Below, piece by piece: positions 1 to 7,986 of a stretch of 52,753 nt of DNA. Under the pieces are notes generated by a model. It ran no database searches. It saw only the letters and a program-made list of their open reading frames with translations, and was not told where the DNA came from. Source of the stretch: Pseudomonas huaxiensis. Its GTDB lineage: Bacteria; Pseudomonadota; Gammaproteobacteria; Pseudomonadales; Pseudomonadaceae. How positions within the stretch are numbered: position 1 is the first letter of the stretch; each line of letters begins with the position of its first letter. The position numbers were made by a program, and so were the translations under genes. Location: assembly GCF_003231275.1 (NCBI RefSeq), contig NZ_QKVL01000039.1:1-52753 (forward strand), written 5' to 3'.

Positions 1-476
1 CCCTGGGCGAAGTTGCGCAAGGTGTCGCCCTCCATGCGGTAGCGCACCCACTCGTCCTGGGGTTGCGCGCCGATGGAAAGGTAGAAATCGATGGCCGGCT
101 GGTTCCAATCGAGCACACTCCACTCCAGACGACCGCAGTCATTGGCGCAGGCCACCTGGGCCAGGTGGCGCAGGAGCAATTTGCCGGCGCCGGTGCCGCG
201 GGATTGCGGCGTCACGTAGAGGTCTTCGAGGTAAATGCCGTTGCGGCCGAGCCAGGTGGAGTAGCTGAAGAAGTACACGGCATAACCGATGGCCTGGCCG
301 TCACGCTCGCAGATCAGCCCCTTGGCGGTGCTGTCCGGGCTGAACAGGCTGCGCTGGATGTCCTCGACGCTGGCGATCACTTCGTGGCGGGCGCGCTCGT
401 ACTCGGCCAGTTCAGTAATGAAGGTGAGAATTTGTCCGGCGTCTTCAGGCTGGGCGGGGCGGATGTGCAACGACAT
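1..476 (-). CDS. GNAT family N-acetyltransferase (3' end cut by window edge)
   Basis: Reverse-strand reading frame starting at the ATG complementary to 474-476 and still open at base 1, giving 158 codons. The protein begins MSLHIRPAQPEDAGQ and carries the GNAT acetyl-CoA loop as LYVTPQSRGTGAGKLLL, followed by the usual SVLDWNQPAIDFY helix. This pattern is close to the spermidine/diamine acetyltransferase branch, which transfers acetyl from acetyl-CoA to a small amine. About 160 residues is normal for the branch, so only a few C-terminal residues should be missing. The true substrate cannot be read from the sequence. The gene is divergent from the LysE-type exporter at 671, with about 195 bases of shared upstream region. 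Confidence 0.85.
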   Translation of the reverse strand, partial: MSLHIRPAQPEDAGQILTFITELAEYERARHEVIASVEDIQRSLFSPDSTAKGLICERDGQAIGYAVYFFSYSTWLGRNGIYLEDLYVTPQSRGTGAGKLLLRHLAQVACANDCGRLEWSVLDWNQPAIDFYLSIGAQPQDEWVRYRMEGDTLRNFAQ

Positions 477-670
477 GAAAGGCATTCCGATGAAAAAGGT
501 GCCGACATCGTAGTCCACTTTACCGACCGCCGTCAGAGGGTGTCGGGTGGAACAGTAAAGTGTATCTGCGCAATAGTGCAAAACTGTACCGCTGTGGGCG
601 CACGGTTTCCCGGTAGGGTTTTACCGACAACGCCAAGGGGCACGACGCCCCGATAATCAGGTACACCGCC

Positions 671-1294
671 ATGCTGCTCACGTCCCTCAATCTGCTTTCA
701 GCCTTCGTGCTGTTTGCCTTCGTTTCCTCGATCACCCCCGGCCCGAACAACACCATGCTGTTGGCGTCGGGGGTGAACTTCGGCGTGCGTCGGACCATTC
801 CCCATGCGCTGGGAGTGAGCATCGGTTTCATGGTGATGGTGCTGGGTGTCGGGTTTGGCCTGGGCGAGGTGTTCAAGCTCTATCCGATGGCCTATACCGT
901 GCTGCGCTACGCCGGGGCCGCGTACCTGTTGTACCTGGCGTGGAAGATCGCCACGTCCGGGCCGATGTCGGCGAGCGATCCGCAAAACCGCAAGCCGCTG
1001 GGTTTCTGGGGTGCGGCGGCGTTCCAGTGGGTCAACCCCAAGGCCTGGGTGATGGCGGTTGGCGCGATCACCACCTACACGCCGGCCCAGGGCTATCTGT
1101 TCAACGTCGTGGTGATCGCAGCGGTGTTCTGCTTGGTCAACCTGCCGGCGGTGTGCGTTTGGGTGATGTTTGGCAGCGCGTTGCGGCGCTTCTTGCAGGA
1201 TCCGCGTTGGCTTCGGCTGTTTAACCTGCTAATGGCAGCGCTGTTGGTGCTATCTCTGTATCCGCTGCTGTTTGTAGAATCGGGCTTTTCCTGA
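671..1294 (+). CDS. LysE/RhtB family amino-acid exporter
   Basis: A 207-residue very hydrophobic protein with about six membrane segments. The N-terminal family signature FVSSITPGPNNTMLLASG (residues about 16-33) is the classic LysE/RhtB motif, and length fits the family (about 205). Such proteins export amino acids or their derivatives across the inner membrane. The internal NPKAWVMAVGAI at about 121-132 is the second conserved family segment. It is followed 18 bases later by an alpha/beta hydrolase on the same strand, so the two may be cotranscribed. A second, distinct LysE family member sits at 5467. Substrate unknown; the family call is firm. Confidence 0.9.
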   Translation: MLLTSLNLLSAFVLFAFVSSITPGPNNTMLLASGVNFGVRRTIPHALGVSIGFMVMVLGVGFGLGEVFKLYPMAYTVLRYAGAAYLLYLAWKIATSGPMSASDPQNRKPLGFWGAAAFQWVNPKAWVMAVGAITTYTPAQGYLFNVVVIAAVFCLVNLPAVCVWVMFGSALRRFLQDPRWLRLFNLLMAALLVLSLYPLLFVESGFS

Positions 1295-1312
1295 TTCCCG
1301 CTGCGAGCCCCG

Positions 1313-2215
1313 ATGGAACTGATCCCCTGGTCGCATGATTGCGCCGAACACTTCACCCTGCGCGGCTGGCGTTCACCCGCCAGCGGCAGGCCGCTGCTGC
1401 ACTTCATTCACGGTAACGGTTTCTGCACCCTGGCGTACCAGCCGCTGCTGGAACGCCTCGCGGTGCACTTCGACCTCTGGCTCAGCGATGTTCAGGGCCA
1501 TGGCGACAGCGATCACGGTGGCACCTTTGTCGGCTGGAACCGCAGCGCCGAACTGGCGCTGGAAGCCTTTCACGCCGGACGCGGTGTCTACGGCGATGTG
1601 CCGATGTTCGCGGTGGGTCACAGTTTCGGCGGCGTGCTGACCGGATTGATGCTGGCCCGCGAGCCGCACCTGTTCCGCCGCGCGGTGCTGCTCGACCCGG
1701 TGGTGTTCAGCCGCTCGATGATCGGCGTGATGGGCGTGGCCAGCCTGTTCGGCATGCACCGCCGTCACGGCCTGGCGCGCAAGGCCGCCACCCGCCGCAG
1801 TTTCTGGCCGGACCGCCAGGCCGCCCACGACTCGCTGCAGGGCCGCGGCATCTTCAAGGGCTGGAACGAAGCGGCGCTGCAGGCCTATGTCGATCACGCC
1901 ATCGGCGACTGCGGCGAAGGCGTGGTGCTCAAGTGCCGGCCCAGCCGTGAGGTGGAAATCTTCAGTTCCTTCCCGCAACGGATGTGGGCGTCGCTGGCCA
2001 GCATCGAGGTCCCGACCCTGGTGCTCTACGGCGAGCAGACCTATCCCTTCGTGCCCTTGTCATTGGCGCGCCTGGCTCGCCTGAACCGCAAGGTCGAACC
2101 GCGCAAGGTGGCGGGCGGGCACTGCTTCATGCAGGAAGACCCGCAAGAAAGTGCTGCGCAGATCGAAGCCTGGGTGCTGGAAGCGTTGACCACCGCCCAA
2201 GTGAAATCCGCCTGA
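1313..2215 (+). CDS. alpha/beta-fold hydrolase
   Basis: A 300-residue protein with a complete alpha/beta-hydrolase layout. HGNG at residues 33-36 forms the oxyanion region, the nucleophile elbow GHSFGG puts the serine at about 104, and GGHCFMQEDP near the C-terminus supplies the catalytic histidine at about 270. There is no signal peptide, so it is cytoplasmic. The substrate (ester, thioester or lactone) cannot be inferred. It starts 18 bases after the upstream exporter gene, which suggests a short operon. It is followed by two palindromes that lie in front of the pirin gene. Confidence 0.85.
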   Translation: MELIPWSHDCAEHFTLRGWRSPASGRPLLHFIHGNGFCTLAYQPLLERLAVHFDLWLSDVQGHGDSDHGGTFVGWNRSAELALEAFHAGRGVYGDVPMFAVGHSFGGVLTGLMLAREPHLFRRAVLLDPVVFSRSMIGVMGVASLFGMHRRHGLARKAATRRSFWPDRQAAHDSLQGRGIFKGWNEAALQAYVDHAIGDCGEGVVLKCRPSREVEIFSSFPQRMWASLASIEVPTLVLYGEQTYPFVPLSLARLARLNRKVEPRKVAGGHCFMQEDPQESAAQIEAWVLEALTTAQVKSA

Positions 2216-2216
2216 T

Positions 2217-2234
2217 TGTTCCACTAATGGAACA
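2217..2234. promoter_or_regulatory. candidate operator palindrome before pirin gene
   Basis: Perfect 7-base arms: TGTTCCA, spacer CTAA, TGGAACA. It lies immediately after the hydrolase stop codon and 78 bases before the pirin start. The A/T-centred dyad with short spacer is typical of a dimeric repressor or LysR-type site. The binding protein is unknown. Confidence 0.4.
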
Positions 2235-2267
2235 GTGCGGGCGTTTTTAGCCCTCTACCGCCTTTTT

Positions 2268-2299
2268 CGTTGCATGGGTATTGTGTGTCCCATGCAACG
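2268..2299. promoter_or_regulatory. 11-base inverted repeat overlapping the pirin leader
   Basis: Arms CGTTGCATGGG (2268-2278) and CCCATGCAACG (2289-2299) are perfect complements around a 10-base loop. The right arm ends directly before the ribosome-binding site GGAGG at 2301-2305. It could be an operator dyad or an RNA hairpin that controls access to the ribosome-binding site. It is not followed by a T run, so a terminator is less likely. Confidence 0.4.
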
Positions 2300-2311
2300 A
2301 GGAGGTTTTCA

Positions 2312-3184
2312 ATGAAGAAGATTCAAGGCGTTTACCAAAGCCCGGCGGCCCATTGGGTCGGTGACGGTTTTCCGGTGCGCAGTCTGTTTACCTACGACAA
2401 CCTGGCCCGCCATATCAGCCCGTTCCTGCTGCTGGATTACGCGGGGCCCCATCATTTCAGCCCCACCAGCGCCCGCCGTGGCGTCGGCCAGCATCCGCAC
2501 CGCGGCTTTGAAACCGTGACCATCGTCTATCAGGGCGAACTGGAGCACCGCGATTCCACCGGTGCCGGTGGCTTGATCGGCCCGGGCGACGTGCAGTGGA
2601 TGACCGCCGCAGGCGGGATCATCCATGAAGAGTTCCATGCACCGTCGTTCGCCCGATCCGGCGGGATGATGGAAATGGTCCAGCTCTGGGTCAATCTGCC
2701 GGCCCGCGACAAATCCGCGCCTGCCGGATACCAGACCCTGCTTGCTGCCGACATTCCGCGAGTCGAACTGCCTGCCGACGCTGGCAGCCTGCGCGTGATC
2801 GCCGGTGATTACCTTGGCTACCAAGGGCCGGCGCGGACCTTCACGCCCATGGACGTCTGGGACCTGCAGTTGCAGGCGGGCAAGTCCGTCAGCTTGTCCA
2901 CGCAGGAAGGTTACAACGCGGCGCTGGTGGTGTTGGCCGGCAGTGTCAGGGTCAATGGCCAGCAGGACCTAGGCAAAGCGCAACTGGTGTTGTTCGAGCG
3001 CGACGGTGCGCAGGTGCAACTGGAAGCCAGCAGCGACAGCAAATTGCTCTGGCTCAGCGGCGAACCGCTGGACGAACCCATCGTCGGCTACGGGCCGTTC
3101 GTGATGAACAGCCAGGCAGAAATCGCCGAAGCGTTCGATGATTTTCACGCCGGCCGTTTTGGCCAGATGGGCGCGGAGGGGTGA
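2312..3184 (+). CDS. pirin family protein
   Basis: A 290-residue bicupin. The start ATG at 2312 is chosen because GGAGG sits 7 bases upstream; an in-frame extension to 2270 lacks one and would run through the inverted repeat. Metal ligands of the pirin cupin are visible as H61 and H63 in QHPHRGFETVT and H105 and E107 in IIHEEFH. Bacterial pirins such as YhaK and YhhW bind iron or other divalent metals; some have quercetinase activity and others act as redox-responsive binding partners. Nothing here decides which. Two palindromes lie directly upstream, so the gene is probably tightly regulated. Length is normal for the family. Confidence 0.9.
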   Translation: MKKIQGVYQSPAAHWVGDGFPVRSLFTYDNLARHISPFLLLDYAGPHHFSPTSARRGVGQHPHRGFETVTIVYQGELEHRDSTGAGGLIGPGDVQWMTAAGGIIHEEFHAPSFARSGGMMEMVQLWVNLPARDKSAPAGYQTLLAADIPRVELPADAGSLRVIAGDYLGYQGPARTFTPMDVWDLQLQAGKSVSLSTQEGYNAALVVLAGSVRVNGQQDLGKAQLVLFERDGAQVQLEASSDSKLLWLSGEPLDEPIVGYGPFVMNSQAEIAEAFDDFHAGRFGQMGAEG

Positions 3185-3391
3185 TCCGACAACCTTTCGT
3201 CTGATGGGCCGTCACCTCGCCTGAACGGGCAGCGAGCGCGCCGCTCTTTAAGTCATGGCCTACGGGTCTGGCTGGTGACAGCCATGTGCGGGCTCAATGA
3301 GGGAAGGGCTGATCCATGGCTTTTTCAATTTGAACCTGCTGCCGGGCAGGCCTAACGTGGGCGACAGCCTTGACGAGCAGAGGGTTTGACG

Positions 3392-3667
3392 ATGCCAATG
3401 CACGGAGTGTGCGATCTCGAATTGCGGCAGTTGATAGAGGGTGCCTTCCTCCCGGACCACTGCGAGGTGCGCTGTGGTGACGGGATGTCGCTGACTCTGT
3501 ATTTCCCTGCCGATGCCAAACGCCAGGCGATGGTGGTCGGCGATATCCAGCTCAACAGCCTGCCAGACTGCAGGGCGCTGGCTGATCTGGTGATGAAGGT
3601 GCGTCAGCAGCGTGAGTTGCACAGCCATGGGCGGGTCGACGTGCCGCATCTGATGGCTGGGCGTTGA
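3392..3667 (+). CDS. DUF1652 family protein
   Basis: A 91-residue protein starting MPMHGVCDLELRQLIEGAF. The pattern of an N-terminal C-x-LE-LR-x-LIE-x-x-FLP segment, a central strand region and a closing short helix matches DUF1652, a family of small Pseudomonas proteins with no assigned function. No signal peptide or membrane segment is present. The ATG at 3392 is preferred over a TTG two codons earlier. The gene stands alone and converges on alkB, with a perfect hairpin between them at 3678. The 207 bases upstream (3185-3391) show no gene and no clear promoter. Confidence 0.75.
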   Translation: MPMHGVCDLELRQLIEGAFLPDHCEVRCGDGMSLTLYFPADAKRQAMVVGDIQLNSLPDCRALADLVMKVRQQRELHSHGRVDVPHLMAGR

Positions 3668-3677
3668 GATTTGCAGC

Positions 3678-3702
3678 GCATCGCGACGAACCGTCGCGAT
3701 GC
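3678..3702. terminator. hairpin between convergent DUF1652 and alkB genes
   Basis: Perfect 11-base stem GCATCGCGACG / CGTCGCGATGC with a 3-base AAC loop, located between two convergent genes. No T tract follows on either side, so it may be a bidirectional transcript-end structure or RNA-stabilising hairpin rather than a classical intrinsic terminator. Confidence 0.5.
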
Positions 3703-3712
3703 GTCCCCTGAT

Positions 3713-4366
3713 TCACCCCGCCTTGCGCAACGTAAAATTGATCCGCCGCGCCCCGAGCAGCGGATGCACGCCGTCCTTGAGCGGCAATATCCCGTGAAAG
3801 CGCAATCGATCCTCACCACCCCACACCATCACATCCCCATGCTGCAACCCGATTCGCTGGGTGCGGTCAGCCCGTTCGTGGCCGCCAAACAGAAAGGTCG
3901 CCGGCAACCCCAGTGACACCGACACGATCGGCTGGCTGAAGTCCCGCTCGTTGCGGTCCTGATGCAGGGTCAGACGATTGCCGGGCAGGTAGCTGTTGAC
4001 CAGGCAGGCATCCGGGGTGAAGTCGGCGAATCCGGCCTCGCTCGCGGCCTCCCGCGCAAGCTCCAGAAAGACCGGCGGCAATGCTGGCCACGGCTCCCCG
4101 CTCAGCGGATCAAGCGGACTGTAGCGATAACCGCGCAGGTCGCTGATCCAGCCCAGTTCGCCGCAATTGGTCACCCGCACCGAGATGGTCCGGCCACCCG
4201 GCGTGGTCATGTTGCGAAACGGCGCGGCATGCACTACCCGGCGCAAGGCGGGCAGCAAGTGTTCCACGCGTTCCAGGGCGAAGCCGGGCAGCACCACCGT
4301 CTGTTGGCCGACCCACTGCGGCTCGCGGCGCTGTGGCGAATCGAACAGCGCAAGTTCTGTCTGCAT
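3713..4366 (-). CDS. alkB: DNA oxidative demethylase AlkB
   Basis: A 217-residue Fe(II)/2-oxoglutarate dioxygenase of the AlkB family, which removes methyl groups from 1-methyladenine and 3-methylcytosine in DNA. The iron ligands are H135 and D137 in TLHQDRNE and H191 in RFHGI; the 2-oxoglutarate and catalytic arginines are R208 and R214 in RRINFTLRKA. These fall four residues later than in the E. coli enzyme, an excellent match. The frame extends upstream to 4558, but the ATG at 4366 (MQTELALFDS) gives the family length and avoids overlap with the upstream LysR gene. It lies 64 bases downstream of that gene on the same strand. No Ada box was recognised upstream. Confidence 0.92.
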   Translation of the reverse strand: MQTELALFDSPQRREPQWVGQQTVVLPGFALERVEHLLPALRRVVHAAPFRNMTTPGGRTISVRVTNCGELGWISDLRGYRYSPLDPLSGEPWPALPPVFLELAREAASEAGFADFTPDACLVNSYLPGNRLTLHQDRNERDFSQPIVSVSLGLPATFLFGGHERADRTQRIGLQHGDVMVWGGEDRLRFHGILPLKDGVHPLLGARRINFTLRKAG

Positions 4367-4430
4367 GTTCAAAGAAGCTCTGGGGGAAATCAGGTCGCCA
4401 GTATGAACCGGCGCGTGCTGGGTTGCCGGC

Positions 4431-5357
4431 TCACGCGACCGAACGGCGCTCGACGCCCGGCGGGTCGGCATCAGGGCAGTGGCCGAGGAGGAAGTCGCGC
4501 AGCGTATCGATGCTGTCCTGCCAGGCGCTGCCCGTCGGCCAGACCAGGTAATAGGCATCGCCGGTCGCTACCGCCTGAGAGAACGGCAACGCCAGCCGGC
4601 CATCGCGTAAATGAGCACCGATCAGCGCTAGATCGCCGACAGACAACCCATGTCTAGCCATCGCCGCAGCCATGCCTTGGTCGAGGGTATCGAAGCAGAT
4701 GCCGCGCATCAGGTCGATGTCTGTCTCCAGCCCGCTGCCGCGCAGCCAGCGTTGCCAGTCGCGGCGGTCGCTGGACGGGTGCACCAGCGAGGCGTTGCTC
4801 AGGCGCTGGACGTCCCATGGTGTTTCACCCAGCAGCGACGGCGCGCAGATCGGGATCAGCCATTCCTCGAACAGCTTGCAACTCTGCACCTGCTCACCGA
4901 AATGGCCGTTGCCCAGCAGCACCGCGCAGTCGTAGGGCTCACTGGAAAAATCCACGGCGTCCTGGTCCATCCACACGCTGGCCAGTTGCACGGCGACGTG
5001 TTGCGGGTCTTGCCGGAAATGCTCCAGGCAGCCCAGCAGCCAGTGCATGGTCAGGGTCGACGGAGCTTTCAGGCGCAGTTGCCGACGCGCCCCGCGAAAC
5101 GGCTGGCAAGCCTGCTCGATCAGGGTGAAGCCGGCGTTGAGTTGCCGGGCCAGGCGTTGTCCGGCGTCGGTCAAACGCAGGCGCGGTCCGTGGCGTTCGA
5201 ACAGGCGGCAGCCCAGGTGGTTTTCCAGGCTGCGGATGTGCCGGCTGATGGCGCTCTGGGTCAGGGCCAGTTCATCGGCGGCGCGGGTGAAGGAGCAGGA
5301 GCGGGCGGCGACCTCGAAGGCGCGCAGGGCATACAGCGGGGGCAGGCGGTCAGCCAT
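4431..5357 (-). CDS. LysR family transcriptional regulator (GcvA-like)
   Basis: A 308-residue regulator with an N-terminal winged helix-turn-helix (SFTRAADELALTQSAISRHI, about residues 22-41, then RSLENHLGCRLFER) and a substrate-binding effector domain. The opening LPPLYALRAFEVAARS is typical of the GcvA branch. It is divergent from the LysE exporter gene at 5467, so it probably controls that exporter and itself. A TCAT-type dyad at 5372-5386, directly upstream of its own start, is the candidate site. The next gene on the same strand is alkB, 64 bases on. Effector unknown. Confidence 0.9.
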   Translation of the reverse strand: MADRLPPLYALRAFEVAARSCSFTRAADELALTQSAISRHIRSLENHLGCRLFERHGPRLRLTDAGQRLARQLNAGFTLIEQACQPFRGARRQLRLKAPSTLTMHWLLGCLEHFRQDPQHVAVQLASVWMDQDAVDFSSEPYDCAVLLGNGHFGEQVQSCKLFEEWLIPICAPSLLGETPWDVQRLSNASLVHPSSDRRDWQRWLRGSGLETDIDLMRGICFDTLDQGMAAAMARHGLSVGDLALIGAHLRDGRLALPFSQAVATGDAYYLVWPTGSAWQDSIDTLRDFLLGHCPDADPPGVERRSVA

Positions 5358-5371
5358 GGCAAAGGCTCATG

Positions 5372-5386
5372 ATGAGTTTGAGTCAT
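5372..5386. promoter_or_regulatory. candidate LysR operator
   Basis: Interrupted dyad ATGA-N7-TCAT in the 109-base divergent region between the LysR gene and the LysE exporter. The position next to the regulator start and the symmetric half sites with T-N11-A-like spacing fit an autoregulatory LysR site. Weak evidence based on a short dyad. Confidence 0.3.
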
Positions 5387-5466
5387 AGTAGGCCAGCGCT
5401 TTTTGCGTTTTTCAAGGCAGAGTCCACTGCCCAGAATGCGCGGATTCAACGCTACGAGAGCCAGAC

Positions 5467-6075
5467 ATGAACACACCGTTGCTGATTGCCTACCTGGGCA
5501 CTGTCATCCTGTTGATCGCGACACCGGGCCCGGTGGTGCTGTTGGTGGTGGAAACCAGCAGCCGCGCCGGCACCGCCAAAGCGGTGAAAACCGCACTGGG
5601 CGCCAATGCGGCGTCGCTGATTCTGGTCGCGGCTGCTGCGGCGGTATTAGCCGGCAGCCTGGCGATCAGCCCGCAATTGCTGCAATGGGGCGGCCTGCTA
5701 GGTTGCCTGTTTATCGGTTGGCTGGGTTTTAGCGGCTTGCGTGATTCCGCCAGCGCCGAGACGAGCGTGGCCCCGCGCGCCAGTGGCTGGTGGCAAGGCT
5801 TCGTGATCGGTATTTCCAACCCCAAGGACATTCTGTTTTTCGTGGCCCTGTTCCCGCAGTTCATCCCGGTGACGGACTCCTTCGGCGTCAGCATCGGCTT
5901 GTTGGCAGTGCTCTGGTTGATCGTCGACCTGGGGATACTGGCGTTGTACATCGGACTGACACGACACGCTCTGGCACAACGCTACAGGGCGGGCGTGTCG
6001 CGGCTATCGGGTTGGGGTCTGTTAATCCTCGGAGGGATGGGTGCGGTTTACTGGACTGGCGTCCTGACAGGTTGA
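5467..6075 (+). CDS. LysE/RhtB family exporter
   Basis: A 202-residue inner-membrane protein with six hydrophobic stretches. The family signature is present as LLIATPGPVVLLVVE (residues about 15-29), and the second family segment as GISNPKDILFFVALFPQF (about 117-134). The family exports amino acids and related metabolites by proton antiport. It is transcribed away from the LysR gene at 4431, the standard LysE-LysG style arrangement in which the regulator senses accumulated substrate. The next gene converges with one base between the stop codons. Substrate not predictable. Confidence 0.9.
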   Translation: MNTPLLIAYLGTVILLIATPGPVVLLVVETSSRAGTAKAVKTALGANAASLILVAAAAAVLAGSLAISPQLLQWGGLLGCLFIGWLGFSGLRDSASAETSVAPRASGWWQGFVIGISNPKDILFFVALFPQFIPVTDSFGVSIGLLAVLWLIVDLGILALYIGLTRHALAQRYRAGVSRLSGWGLLILGGMGAVYWTGVLTG

Positions 6076-6076
6076 T

Positions 6077-6535
6077 TCACGTCTCGGGCAGTACGGAGGA
6101 GTGATGGCTGCTGATCAGCCAGCGTTCACCGTCCCACGTATAGGCGAAGGAGTAACGTGCAGCGACCTCGGCCCCGGTGCCGACAAACTTGAAGGTGTAG
6201 AGACCGCTCAGCAGTGCACTGTTACAGCCGGTGTGGACGCGCTGGCTGTCGAGCTTGCCGACAGGCTGGCTGGCGAGGAAATGCTTGAAGTAGTCGATCC
6301 GTTCCTGAGCATTCAGGCGAGGGATGTTGGAGACCGTTGGCAATAAAACCGCATCGGGGGCGTACAGCGCGTTCACGGCCAAAGGGTCGCCGCTTTGCAG
6401 GCTGCTGTTCCACTGATGGAACAGATCGAGGATGTCGGCTTCAGTGGTGGTCACGCAGCGAGTGGCTGAGGGTGCAGCCTGTACGGACGTAGCGAGGAAC
6501 GACAAAAGGGAGAGGCAGAGCAACGTTGTTCTCAT
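6077..6535 (-). CDS. secreted SgcJ/EcaC-like (SnoaL-fold, DUF4440-type) protein
   Basis: A 152-residue protein with a clear signal peptide (MRTTLLCLSLLSFLATSVQA, cut after AQA/A-like site near residue 21). The mature part reads EADILDLFHQWNSSLQSGDPLAVNALYAPDAVLLPT and later FAYTWDGERWLISSHHSSVLPE, the standard cone-shaped NTF2/SnoaL fold of the SgcJ/EcaC family. These are small periplasmic or secreted proteins with a hydrophobic pocket; the name oxidoreductase in databases is historical and no enzyme activity is evident. Two cysteines in the mature part (about residues 27 and 105) could form a disulfide. The gene converges on the LysE exporter. Confidence 0.8.
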   Translation of the reverse strand: MRTTLLCLSLLSFLATSVQAAPSATRCVTTTEADILDLFHQWNSSLQSGDPLAVNALYAPDAVLLPTVSNIPRLNAQERIDYFKHFLASQPVGKLDSQRVHTGCNSALLSGLYTFKFVGTGAEVAARYSFAYTWDGERWLISSHHSSVLPET

Positions 6536-6632
6536 CGAAGAGTCTCGGCATGGCTGACGCCTGATGCGCCAGCGCTGGCGGATTCTCGATAAACGCGCCC
6601 AGCAGTGAAATGCCGAAACTGTGAGGAACTGT

Positions 6633-6806
6633 TTATCTTTGCGCTGCGGCGCCGCTCTGCGGGGCTGGAGCTTGTTGTAACAGGAAATTCAGGCGTGCGA
6701 CCTGCTCCTTGAGCTGGTCACGTTCCTGCTTCAGACGCTGCAGTTCGTCACGGCGAACCTGGACGTAGAGGGTCTGGGGTGGGCTTGCCGGCATCAGGGT
6801 TTGCAT
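6633..6806 (-). CDS. small conserved-looking coiled-coil protein (57 aa)
   Basis: A short reverse-strand frame with an ATG complementary to 6804-6806 and TAA complementary to 6633-6635. It encodes MQTLMPASPPQTLYVQVRRD and then a heptad-rich helix, ELQRLKQERDQLKEQVARLN, ending in a proline/alanine/glutamine tail. Codon use matches neighbouring genes. A proline-rich head plus a single leucine-zipper-like helix suggests a small dimerising cytoplasmic protein. Function unknown. The upstream region (6807-7005) is shared with the divergent gnd-zwf operon. I recall similar short proteins in Pseudomonas but cannot name the family. Confidence 0.65.
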   Translation of the reverse strand: MQTLMPASPPQTLYVQVRRDELQRLKQERDQLKEQVARLNFLLQQAPAPQSGAAAQR

Positions 6807-7005
6807 TGCGCACCTCGCAAATGGGTTGTCACAGAACTGAAGCGTAGACGCTTGACGGGGCGCGATTCTGAATTCTTTTTCCGTCGGGTGGAACTTTTTT
6901 GTTTGTCGCTGTCATGCCGTTCGTCGTGAAACCATCCTCCGGTCGTCTGGACTAACCTTGTGCACCTGATGAAGCATTTCTTCCTTTCGAACGGAGCGTC
7001 GGCAC

Positions 7006-7986
7006 ATGCAACTGGGAATCGTGGGGCTGGGCCGCATGGGCGGTAATATCGCAAGGCGCCTGATGCGCAATGGCCATCAATTGGTGGTGAACGACCGCAA
7101 TCAGGCGGCAATCGCCACCTTGATGGAGCAAGGCGCGCAAGGCGCGCCGGACCTGCCGGCGCTGGTGGCGCAACTGGCCAAGCCGCGGGCCGTGTGGGTG
7201 ATGTTGCCGGCAGGCGCTCCGACCGAAGAAACCATCGCGCAACTGGCCGACCTGCTGGAGGCGGGCGACGCGATCATCGACGGCGGCAACACCTTCTACA
7301 AGGACGATATCCGCCGCGCCGGCGAACTGAGCGCGCGTGGCCTGCACTACGTGGATGTCGGCACCTCGGGCGGCGTCTGGGGGCTGGAGCGCGGCTACTG
7401 CATGATGATCGGTGGTGAACAGGCGGTCATCGAACACCTCGACCCGCTGTTCGCCAGCCTTGCTCCGGGCGTTGGCGATATCCCGCGCACCCGCGGTCGC
7501 AGCGGCCCGTCCGTCCGTGCCGAACAGGGCTACATCCATACCGGGCCGGCCGGCTCCGGGCATTTCGTCAAGATGGTCCACAACGGCATCGAGTACGGCC
7601 TGATGCAGGCTTACGCCGAAGGCTTCGACATCCTGCGCGGCAAGGCCGGCGAGGAACTGCCCCCCGAGCAGCGTTATCAACTGGACCTGGCCGAGATCGC
7701 CGAGGTCTGGCGGCGCGGCAGCGTAGTCACTTCCTGGCTGCTCGACCTGACCGCTGATGCGCTGGCGGCCGATCCGCAGTTGAGCCACTACAGCGGTGCG
7801 GTGGACGACAGCGGTGAAGGGCGCTGGACCATCGATGCGGCGGTGGAGCAGGCGGTGCCAGTACCGGTGTTGTCCAGCGCGCTGTTCGCCCGCTTCCGTT
7901 CGCGACAGCAACAGGGCACCTATGGCGATCGCCTGCTGTCGGCGATGCGCTTCGGTTTTGGCGGGCATGTCGAGCGTTCCGAATGA
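7006..7986 (+). CDS. gnd: 6-phosphogluconate dehydrogenase, NAD-type short form
   Basis: A 326-residue decarboxylating 6-phosphogluconate dehydrogenase, converting 6-phosphogluconate to ribulose 5-phosphate and CO2. The Rossmann loop is GIVGLGRMGGNIARRL (residues 4-19), substrate-binding GTSGGVWGLERG is near 122-133 and the catalytic lysine lies in HFVKMVHNGIEYG near 186-198. The short length (about 330, against about 470 in the E. coli Gnd type) marks the YqeC/GndA branch, usually NAD-preferring. It overlaps zwf by four bases (ATGA), so the two are translationally coupled. Together they form the oxidative pentose phosphate branch, bypassing the Entner-Doudoroff route dominant in Pseudomonas. 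Confidence 0.92.
   Translation: MQLGIVGLGRMGGNIARRLMRNGHQLVVNDRNQAAIATLMEQGAQGAPDLPALVAQLAKPRAVWVMLPAGAPTEETIAQLADLLEAGDAIIDGGNTFYKDDIRRAGELSARGLHYVDVGTSGGVWGLERGYCMMIGGEQAVIEHLDPLFASLAPGVGDIPRTRGRSGPSVRAEQGYIHTGPAGSGHFVKMVHNGIEYGLMQAYAEGFDILRGKAGEELPPEQRYQLDLAEIAEVWRRGSVVTSWLLDLTADALAADPQLSHYSGAVDDSGEGRWTIDAAVEQAVPVPVLSSALFARFRSRQQQGTYGDRLLSAMRFGFGGHVERSE

Noticed and set aside
63..656. 197-codon open frame on the plus strand
   Set aside because: Shadow of the GNAT acetyltransferase on the minus strand; no domain and no ribosome site.
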